Origin: Anaerolineaceae bacterium | GTDB taxonomy: Bacteria; Chloroflexota; Anaerolineae; Anaerolineales; Anaerolineaceae | Length of the DNA stretch: 7,705 nucleotides | Assembly (NCBI GenBank): GCA_003524305.1 | Contig: DQHW01000009.1 | Coordinates: forward strand, 154,529-162,233 | Direction: 5' to 3' | Shown here: piece by piece, positions 1-5,356 of the stretch | How the letters are laid out: every line of letters starts with the position of its first letter | How positions within the stretch are numbered: position 1 is the stretch's first letter | Translations under genes and position numbers: made by a program | The notes under the pieces: model-generated | Told to the model about the DNA's origin: nothing | Database searches by the model: none | The model's input: the letters and a program-made list of their open reading frames with translations, nothing else

Positions 1-56
1 AGCGCGCAGGCTCCCCGATGGGCAAAGATAACGGTTTGGGTAAAGTTTTTAAACAT
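1..56 (-). CDS. Glycerophosphodiester phosphodiesterase, N-terminal fragment (runs off left edge)
   Basis: Only the first 18 codons are present. They read MFKNFTQTVIFAHRGACA and the gene continues beyond base 1. A hydrophobic strand followed by AHRGA is the start of the TIM-barrel GDPD family (GlpQ/UgpQ type), in which the His and Arg of HRG are active-site residues. The family hydrolyses glycerophosphodiesters from phospholipid turnover to glycerol-3-phosphate and an alcohol. The usual family text is HRGAS followed by APENT, so the Cys after HRGA is a small departure, and the APENT part lies outside the window. The ATG follows the TGA of the upstream ATPase gene after a single base, so translation is probably coupled. 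I see no strong Shine-Dalgarno sequence in the end of that gene. With no apparent signal peptide before HRG, a cytoplasmic enzyme of the UgpQ type is more likely than a periplasmic one. The call rests on a short but distinctive motif. Confidence 0.72.
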   Translation of the reverse strand, partial: MFKNFTQTVIFAHRGACA

Positions 57-57
57 T

Positions 58-1401
58 TCACAACTCGACAAAATAAGATTCAGCCGCCTTGTCAATCATT
101 TCTTTTGACATGACCGGTTCGACTGCCAAATAATGGGCTATATCCAGAATCTGATCACATAAATCGCGCGGATGCGAAGCCCGCAATTTTCTTGACGGTT
201 TGATATACCATTCCTGAAGCAGGTAAGCTAAGGCGTCATCGGAATAATTTATTCCCTTGGCGGTAGCCACCTTCTTGAAAATGTCCCGATATTCTTCATA
301 ACTGGGATCAATAATCTCAATCTTGTGCCGCAATCTCCGTAAAAATGCCTCGTCCACCAGGTCTCGGGGTGGAAGATTGGTCGAAAACATTACTAAAACA
401 TCGAACGGCACTTCGATTTTTCTGCCGGTATGCAGAGACATATAGTCAATCCGGTTTTCCAAAGGCACAATCCAACGGTTCAACAGATCGCGTGGACGCA
501 CCTGCTGCCGGCCAAAATCGTCTATCAACAAGATGCCGCCATTTGCTTTTACCTGTATTGGCGCCTCGTAATATTTCAATGTATCGTTGAAGACCAGGTC
601 GAGTCCTGCCAGGGTAAGTTCCCCGCCCACCATGATGAAAGGCCTGCGAATCTTCACCCAACGAACATCTTTGCGCATGCCGCCGCGGTTATTTTGAGAA
701 GTGGAATCATCCTCTGGCGCCAGTTGATGATTGGTCGAATCAAACAATGTGATCACCTGACCATCACAGAACAACGCAAATGGAATATACATGGTCTGAG
801 CAAGGATCAAATTTCCTATAGCGCGCGCCACGCTAGTCTTACCATTGCCGGGTGCACCGTAAATAAAGATTGAAGTTCCAGAATTGACGGCAGGTCCAAG
901 TTTCTGAAAAGTGCTTTCACCAAAGGTCAAGTCACCCAGCACTTTGCGCATATTGCTGTTATTTACTTGAACTCGCTCGCGGCTCTGGTGGCGAATTGAG
1001 TCATTATATACTTCAAGCGGTACGGGGGCTGGCCCGGCATATTGACAGCGGTCAAGTGCTTCTCTGGCGCGGATGATTCCTGCCCCGGTGATGGCATACA
1101 AATAAGCGCTTTCTCCCAACCCCATTTGAGAAGAACGCACCTCTATCATTTTGTCGCGCTTCAATCCTTCGAGTATTTGATCCACAATACCGGCAAAAGG
1201 CAAAGCCAATGCTTCAGCAATTTTCAAACCGGTGAGGTAACCCTGAAAATAAATTATTTTCAAAGCCAAATCTTGAAGCCACAAAAGCCCCAGACCTGTA
1301 TCTTCTACCTTATTCACGGGAGGAGGAGTAAACACCCCTGGCAAGGGGTTCGTTGTTCTTGCCGGATATACCGCTGGGGTCGTGACGGATTGATCACTCA
1401 T
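58..1401 (-). CDS. Winged-helix/AAA+ ATPase of unknown target
   Basis: This 447-residue soluble protein has a Pro-rich, probably disordered start (about 1-30). An alpha/beta segment at about 35-118 looks like a winged helix and ends in YLYAITGAG. The AAA+ core spans about 150-430. Visible motifs are Walker A GAPGNGKT (182-189, Lys188), Walker B GILLIDDFG (289-297, Asp294/Asp295), sensor 1 STN (Asn342), a likely arginine finger in FLRRLRHKI (Arg355/Arg356) and a sensor 2-like SHPRDL (Arg412). The aspartate at 295 replaces the usual catalytic Glu of DE Walker B motifs; DD is found in some ATPases. I recall similar proteins in Anaerolineae, often labelled 'ATPase with chaperone activity, associated with Flp pilus assembly'; no pilus gene is visible here, so I do not assign that role. 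The start is supported by GGGAGGG at 1411-1417. It lies 49 nt after the transporter gene and 1 nt before the phosphodiesterase gene, so it is probably co-transcribed with both. The ATPase assignment is firm; the biological job is unknown. Confidence 0.9.
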   Translation of the reverse strand: MSDQSVTTPAVYPARTTNPLPGVFTPPPVNKVEDTGLGLLWLQDLALKIIYFQGYLTGLKIAEALALPFAGIVDQILEGLKRDKMIEVRSSQMGLGESAYLYAITGAGIIRAREALDRCQYAGPAPVPLEVYNDSIRHQSRERVQVNNSNMRKVLGDLTFGESTFQKLGPAVNSGTSIFIYGAPGNGKTSVARAIGNLILAQTMYIPFALFCDGQVITLFDSTNHQLAPEDDSTSQNNRGGMRKDVRWVKIRRPFIMVGGELTLAGLDLVFNDTLKYYEAPIQVKANGGILLIDDFGRQQVRPRDLLNRWIVPLENRIDYMSLHTGRKIEVPFDVLVMFSTNLPPRDLVDEAFLRRLRHKIEIIDPSYEEYRDIFKKVATAKGINYSDDALAYLLQEWYIKPSRKLRASHPRDLCDQILDIAHYLAVEPVMSKEMIDKAAESYFVEL

Positions 1402-1410
1402 GGTTTGGTT

Positions 1411-1417
1411 CCCTCCC
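1411..1417 (-). promoter_or_regulatory. Ribosome binding site of the AAA+ ATPase gene
   Basis: On the minus strand this reads GGGAGGG, and its GGAGG core ends 10 nt before the ATG at 1401. It is the strongest Shine-Dalgarno sequence among the minus-strand genes here and supports the chosen start. It also suggests the gene can be translated independently of its upstream neighbour. Confidence 0.7.
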
Positions 1418-1449
1418 GAACACCTGTAATCTGGATTAGTTAGAAAATA

Positions 1450-1458
1450 ATTATAGCA
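1450..1458 (-). promoter_or_regulatory. Candidate internal promoter (extended -10) for the ATPase and GDPD genes
   Basis: On the minus strand this reads TGCTATAAT, a perfect -10 hexamer (1450-1455) preceded by the TGn extension (1456-1458). The hexamer overlaps the TAA stop of the transporter gene. At 17-bp spacing the -35 region (1473-1478) reads TAAAAC, a poor match, which is typical of extended -10 promoters. The predicted start near 1443 gives a leader of about 42 nt that includes the GGGAGGG ribosome binding site. This is predicted from sequence only, and AT-rich stop regions can give such a match by chance. Confidence 0.5.
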
Positions 1459-2371
1459 TGTCAGATAAGGAGGTTTTAGGTTGCTTCTTCAATTGGATTT
1501 GCACCAGCATGGCTCCCGCCAATGCCAGGACCAACCCAACAATCCCCACCAGACTTTGTTTTTCGCCTAAAAAGATCCACGCCAATATGGATATATAAAC
1601 CAGCATGGTGTTGTTCAAGATGGATGATTCGGTTGCCAAAAGCGTTTGCTGCGTGTAATTCCACAAGGTAAAACAGACTGCTGTATTGACCACCGCCAAA
1701 ATCACAATGATCCAGATACTTTGCGCAGAGAGGGGCGGCAGTCCCTGCCAGAGGATGCCTGTCACCAGCATCAATGCCGATCCAATCGTCATGCTGATGC
1801 CCGTGATCACAATGGGATGAATTCTCGCGCTGCGGTTAACTTCACGCCCTATGATGGAGCCCACCGAATTACCTAAAAGGCAAAGCACAGCAAAAAGCCA
1901 GCCCAGCCAATGCCCCTGCAGAGGATTGTTTACTGGGTTGAAATAGATAAAAACCCCGGCCAGATTAAGTAGCACGCCAATCCATTGCAGCCAATTCAAT
2001 TTTTCTTTAATTGTGATGCTTGAAACAATGGCCACAAATAGAGCGCTAAGGTTCAAAATCAAACTTACGGTCACAGAAGGAAGGTAAGCCAACCCAAGAT
2101 ATTGTCCTCCCTGGCCAACCGTATAGAGCACCACACCCAGCAGCACCATCACAGCCCATTCACGCTTAGACAAACGCTTGATCTGCTGCCTGATGTCTTT
2201 CTTTAACAACAGCGGAAGAAACAACAGCGATGCCAACACGTAACGCAAACCCGCAAATGTCATGGCTGGAATGTCTGCCAAGCCGATTTTGATCAACACC
2301 CAAGAAGTGGACCAGATAATCGTTACCAGAACTGCCAGCAGAATGGCTTTAATGCGGGAAGGTTTTTTCAT
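1451..2371 (-). CDS. EamA-family (DMT superfamily) inner-membrane transporter
   Basis: This 306-residue, very hydrophobic protein has two EamA repeats at about 9-145 and 155-293. The pattern fits the usual ten membrane helices of this family, whose members are normally about 280-310 residues. Family landmarks are the first helix with Trp20, Trp24 and Lys28 followed by a conserved-type Pro35, and GE at 269-270 near the start of the last hairpin (IFLGEKQSLVGIVGLVLALAGA). The N-terminus is positively charged (MKKPSRIK), fitting a cytoplasmic start. These proteins export or import amino acids, nucleosides, drugs or other small metabolites, and substrate cannot be predicted from sequence alone. 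The gene starts 15 nt after recJ stops. No good Shine-Dalgarno sequence precedes the ATG, so translation probably depends on ribosomes finishing recJ. The alr neighbour tempts one to propose amino-acid export, but that is only a guess by proximity. Confidence 0.9.
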   Translation of the reverse strand: MKKPSRIKAILLAVLVTIIWSTSWVLIKIGLADIPAMTFAGLRYVLASLLFLPLLLKKDIRQQIKRLSKREWAVMVLLGVVLYTVGQGGQYLGLAYLPSVTVSLILNLSALFVAIVSSITIKEKLNWLQWIGVLLNLAGVFIYFNPVNNPLQGHWLGWLFAVLCLLGNSVGSIIGREVNRSARIHPIVITGISMTIGSALMLVTGILWQGLPPLSAQSIWIIVILAVVNTAVCFTLWNYTQQTLLATESSILNNTMLVYISILAWIFLGEKQSLVGIVGLVLALAGAMLVQIQLKKQPKTSLSDML

Positions 2372-2386
2372 TTAATCACGTTCAGA

Positions 2387-4138
2387 TCATTGCGATGGAC
2401 GCATATCACGGATATTGATCTGTTGGGTTTCTTTCTCAAAATATCGATTAATTTCTATCGAATACACGATATCGAATCTCGATTTGGTTTCCTTCCAAAC
2501 GCTGTACCATTGTGCCTGGTTAAACGCCACCGCCTGGTTTATTGGAGAACCATCAATGACACACCTTAAATGCGTCAATTCTTTACCCATCATTTTCATG
2601 TCTGAGAATTTGACATTCCTGGCAATGAATGCCGCGGATGGATTGCTCATGCCTGTCGGCTGAAGGGATTCAAGGTCGCGGTAAATGCGGGGGGTGATTT
2701 CATCCACCGGAACCTCACAATCCACTTTGATCATTTGCTTTAAATCTTGCTGCCCAAGCTGTCGATCTGCAATTTCAGATAATTTCTGCACCAATGCTGA
2801 AAGATTTTCATTTTTAACCGTAAACCCCGCCGCCATTGAGTGTCCGCCGTGCCTGACCAGCAGTTCTGAACACTCGTCCAATGCGGCGGTGATATGAAAT
2901 TCGGGGATGCTGCGGCAGGAAGCCCGGCAAAAGTCTTTTTCGACCACACCCGCTATGGCTGGCCGGTAATAATATTCAGTCAATTTGGCTGCCACCAGAC
3001 CCACAATTCCAGGGTAGATATCCTCACCGGGCAAACATCCACTCATGCTGACATCAGGTTCGAATTCAGTTGGCACTTTGAAAAACGCAGGAATCAGGTT
3101 TAAGCTGGCATCTTCACCAATGCTGTCTTTGGCGCAGTCCTGGGCGGTTTTGGTGGCTTTCTGCCGATCATTATTCTGGTTATCCAATTCCTGGGCCAGC
3201 AGCCCCGCCTTGGCAATTGAGTCTGTCACCAGCAAATCATAAGCCTTCAATGCAGAATCCATGCGGCCGGCTGCGTTCAACCGCGGTCCAAGAATGAACC
3301 CGATATCGCTGGCTGAAATGCGGTTAACTTCTTTGGCGGCAGCGCCAGCCAGCGCTTTTATGCCAATGCGGTTTCCCATTCTGATCTGGTTGATGCCCCG
3401 CCTGACCAATGTGCGATTCTCGCCGGTCAGCGGTACAATATCGGCCACCGTCCCAAGCGCCACCAGATCCAGAAAATCTTCGGCCGTCCAATCACCTGCA
3501 CTGCGTTTAATGAACAAAGCCTGTGCAATCTTGTAGGCAAGACCGACACCTGCCAGGTCTTTGTATGGATACGGATCTCCTTCACGCTTCGGACATACAA
3601 TCGCATAAGCCTTGGGCAGATCATCCTTGGGATGGTGGTGGTCGCTGATGATCAGGTCAATGCCAAGCGAACGGGCGTGTTCGGCTTCTCGCGGTGAGCG
3701 GATGCCGCAATCCACGGTCAGGATCACCTTAGCACCTGAATCGGCCAGCATGCTGATGGATTCATTGTTCAGGCCGTAGCCTTCATCAAAGCGATTGGGA
3801 ATAAAACGGTAAACCTTGGCATCCAGTTTTTGCAGCACTTGCACCATCAAGGCGGTAGCTGAAACACCATCCACGTCATAGTCGCCGTATACCACGATGC
3901 CTTCGTGCTGGTCAATGGCTTGAAGCAGCCTTTCAACCGTTCTGTCCATATCCAGCAACAAAAACGGATCATAGATCGGAAATGAGGCGTTAAGATAATT
4001 TGACGCTGATTCAACGTCCGTAATTCCGCGGTTGAATAGTATCTGCCGAATGTACCTGGGAAAAACCTGAAATTGAGAGTCAATTTCAGGTGGAATAGTG
4101 GGATAAACCCACCAATTTTTTTGCTGCGATGAAGACAT
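2387..4138 (-). CDS. recJ: Single-stranded-DNA-specific exonuclease RecJ
   Basis: This is a 583-residue DHH/DHHA1 phosphoesterase, close to the 577 residues of E. coli RecJ. It degrades single-stranded DNA 5' to 3' in recombination, mismatch repair and fork processing, and works in the cytoplasm with metal ions. All core motifs are present: GDYDVDG (85-91), TVDCG (141-145), SDHHHP (165-170, the DHH signature), GTVADIVPL (229-237), GPRLNAAGRM (284-293), the DHHA1-type RHGGH (429-433), and the C-terminal OB-fold region with LQPTGMSNP (492-500). The linker before YPGIVGLVAAKL (about 340-375) is longer and less typical than in proteobacterial RecJ. The CRSIPEFHIT stretch (408-417) matches what I recall of Chloroflexi versions. 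AGGA at 4146-4149 lies 7 nt before the ATG, and the gene begins 14 nt after alr ends. No catalytic residue is missing, so it should be active. Confidence 0.96.
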   Translation of the reverse strand: MSSSQQKNWWVYPTIPPEIDSQFQVFPRYIRQILFNRGITDVESASNYLNASFPIYDPFLLLDMDRTVERLLQAIDQHEGIVVYGDYDVDGVSATALMVQVLQKLDAKVYRFIPNRFDEGYGLNNESISMLADSGAKVILTVDCGIRSPREAEHARSLGIDLIISDHHHPKDDLPKAYAIVCPKREGDPYPYKDLAGVGLAYKIAQALFIKRSAGDWTAEDFLDLVALGTVADIVPLTGENRTLVRRGINQIRMGNRIGIKALAGAAAKEVNRISASDIGFILGPRLNAAGRMDSALKAYDLLVTDSIAKAGLLAQELDNQNNDRQKATKTAQDCAKDSIGEDASLNLIPAFFKVPTEFEPDVSMSGCLPGEDIYPGIVGLVAAKLTEYYYRPAIAGVVEKDFCRASCRSIPEFHITAALDECSELLVRHGGHSMAAGFTVKNENLSALVQKLSEIADRQLGQQDLKQMIKVDCEVPVDEITPRIYRDLESLQPTGMSNPSAAFIARNVKFSDMKMMGKELTHLRCVIDGSPINQAVAFNQAQWYSVWKETKSRFDIVYSIEINRYFEKETQQINIRDMRPSQ

Positions 4139-4145
4139 CTGCTGT

Positions 4146-4149
4146 TCCT
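4146..4149 (-). promoter_or_regulatory. Ribosome binding site of recJ
   Basis: On the minus strand this reads AGGA, 7 nt before the recJ ATG at 4138. It sits inside the 14-nt alr-recJ gap, just after the alr TAA. It is short but well placed and supports the start. Confidence 0.5.
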
Positions 4150-4152
4150 GCT

Positions 4153-5268
4153 TTACTCATCAAGATAATAACGAGGTACACGATCCATCAAACCGCAAAT
4201 CACTTCATAATTTATCGATCCCCACAAAGCGCCCATTTCTTCAGCGGAAATGCTTTCATCGCCCTGCCTGCCAATAAGAACCATTTCATCCCCGGCTTTG
4301 GCCGTGGAATCATCTGGCAGCCGCCACATGGATTGATCCATGCAGATGTTTCCGGCTTGTTGAACGCGTTTTCCGCCGATCAGGGCTGTGTTGCCCATGA
4401 GTCGGCGCAGACCGTCTGCATATCCGATGGAAGTGGCGGCAATTTTTTCCACTTGTTTGGTGTAGTATTTGTGACCATAACTGATGCCGAAACCGGGTGG
4501 CAACGTTTTTACCGAGGTCAGGCGGCACTTCCAACTCAGTGCGGGTTCAAAATCATCAGGCAGCAAGGCTTGCGGCGACGGATGTAAGCCATAGATGGCA
4601 ATTCCGGGTCTGACAGCATCATAACGCGCATCGGGGAAGTAAACGGAACCTGCCGAGTTGGCAGCATGCACCATTTTTGGATGCACACCAATGGATTTCA
4701 GGTTTGCCAGTAATCGGTCAAAACGTCTGATCTGAAGGGCAGTGATCGGTTTTTGCGGTTCATCCGCACAGGCAAAATGGGTGAAGAGACCTTCGAATTC
4801 CAGGTTATCCAGGTTGGCTATATGGATGCCAAACTCGTTACCTTCTTCATAATATACCCCCAGCCTTCCCATTCCGGTATCAATCTTTGCGTGAACAGCC
4901 ACCTTGCCGCCGGCTTCTTTGGCCGCCTGGTCAAATGCTGTTGAAAGGTCATAATTGTTGACCATCAAACTGATATGATACTTGATTGCATCAGCTACCC
5001 GCTCCGGTGTGGTATACCCCATCACCAACAGCGGAATCTCAATCCCCGCTTCTCTCAACCGAATGGCTTCTTCGACACGCGCCACACATAACCATGCCGC
5101 ACCCGCTTTTACGGCTGTTTTGGAAACCTCAATTAAACCGTGCCCATAACCGTTAGCCTTCACCACGGCCATCACTGGCCGCCCGGTAAGTTTTCCGATC
5201 CTTTGAATATTTCGACGGATCGCGCCCAGATTTACTTCAACCCAGATGGTTTGATTATCGAGATTCAT
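4153..5268 (-). CDS. alr: Alanine racemase (PLP-dependent)
   Basis: This is a complete 371-residue, fold-type III PLP enzyme that interconverts L- and D-alanine, supplying D-Ala for peptidoglycan. The PLP lysine is Lys37 in AVVKANGYGHG. The second catalytic base is Tyr264 in GISYGHKYY, equivalent to Tyr265 of the Geobacillus enzyme. Other landmarks are Lys128 and Arg135 in AKIDTGMGRLG (the carbamylated-Lys and PLP-contact region), HAANSAG (201-207), Arg220 in RPGIAIYG, GYADGLRR (282-289) and NICMDQ (307-312). After CMDQSM the usual Val-Asp is replaced by Trp-Arg (314-316), with no frameshift visible. Length and motif spacing are normal, so it should be active. The ATG at 5268 is the only standard start in this frame, because an in-frame TGA lies about 55 nt upstream with no ATG, GTG or TTG between. 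No Shine-Dalgarno sequence precedes it. It is the first gene of the probable minus-strand operon. Confidence 0.97.
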   Translation of the reverse strand: MNLDNQTIWVEVNLGAIRRNIQRIGKLTGRPVMAVVKANGYGHGLIEVSKTAVKAGAAWLCVARVEEAIRLREAGIEIPLLVMGYTTPERVADAIKYHISLMVNNYDLSTAFDQAAKEAGGKVAVHAKIDTGMGRLGVYYEEGNEFGIHIANLDNLEFEGLFTHFACADEPQKPITALQIRRFDRLLANLKSIGVHPKMVHAANSAGSVYFPDARYDAVRPGIAIYGLHPSPQALLPDDFEPALSWKCRLTSVKTLPPGFGISYGHKYYTKQVEKIAATSIGYADGLRRLMGNTALIGGKRVQQAGNICMDQSMWRLPDDSTAKAGDEMVLIGRQGDESISAEEMGALWGSINYEVICGLMDRVPRYYLDE

Positions 5269-5319
5269 TTGCTTAGTATAAACGACCTGAACATCCCCGG
5301 CAAGGAAAATTCATTTGCT
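5263..5319. repeat. 11-bp direct repeat flanking the alr promoter
   Basis: The sequence ATTCATTTGCT occurs at 5263-5273 and again at 5309-5319, 46 bp apart start to start. One copy covers the alr start codon and the other lies just upstream of the alr -35 box, so the pair brackets the promoter. It could be a pair of operator sites or a small duplication of the gene start; with two copies only, chance is possible. Confidence 0.35.
5275..5303 (-). promoter_or_regulatory. Sigma-70-type promoter of alr, predicted to give a leaderless mRNA
   Basis: On the minus strand there is a -35 box TTGCCG (5298-5303, 4 of 6 consensus bases), a spacer of exactly 17 bp, and a -10 box TATACT (5275-5280, 5 of 6). 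Only 6 nt separate the -10 box from the alr ATG, so transcription should begin at or within a base or two of the start codon. The absence of any Shine-Dalgarno sequence before this ATG agrees. It probably drives alr, recJ and the transporter gene, and perhaps the genes beyond. Confidence 0.65.
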
Positions 5320-5330
5320 CAAGTTTGGGT

Positions 5331-5336
5331 TAAAAT
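5331..5336 (+). promoter_or_regulatory. Weak candidate -10 box for the SLC13 permease
   Basis: TAAAAT matches the -10 consensus at 5 of 6 positions. The -35 position at 17-bp spacing (5308-5313, AATTCA) is poor. The predicted start near 5343 falls inside the ribosome binding site, which would leave very little leader. The true promoter may lie further left, overlapping the alr promoter within the 88-bp gap. Confidence 0.2.
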
Positions 5337-5341
5337 CAAGT

Positions 5342-5347
5342 AGAGGA
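5342..5347 (+). promoter_or_regulatory. Ribosome binding site that decides the SLC13 permease start
   Basis: AGAGGA ends 9 nt before the ATG at 5357. An in-frame TTG at 5315 would extend the protein by 14 polar residues, but that TTG has no comparable ribosome binding site, and the extension would place charged residues ahead of the first membrane helix. The ATG is therefore preferred. Confidence 0.7.
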
Positions 5348-5356
5348 ATCATAAAC

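Noticed and set aside
430..873. Plus-strand open frame of 147 codons inside the ATPase gene
   Set aside because: It lies wholly opposite a motif-rich gene and its translation shows no recognisable domain; it is a shadow frame.
58..1401. Calling the ATPase a pilus-assembly component
   Set aside because: That label is only recalled for similar proteins; no pilus, secretion or prepilin gene is visible in the window.
4300..4345. Frameshift in alr at the WRLPDD stretch
   Set aside because: The frame continues into the expected GDEMVLIG and EVICGL...RVPR C-terminal family text, so the odd residues are substitutions.
4129..4587. Plus-strand open frame of 152 codons opposite alr
   Set aside because: It overlaps the well-supported alr gene antisense and shows no family motif.
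5315..5356. N-terminal extension of the permease from TTG at 5315
   Set aside because: The added 14 residues are polar, the TTG has no good ribosome site, and AGAGGA at 5342-5347 is well placed for the ATG at 5357.
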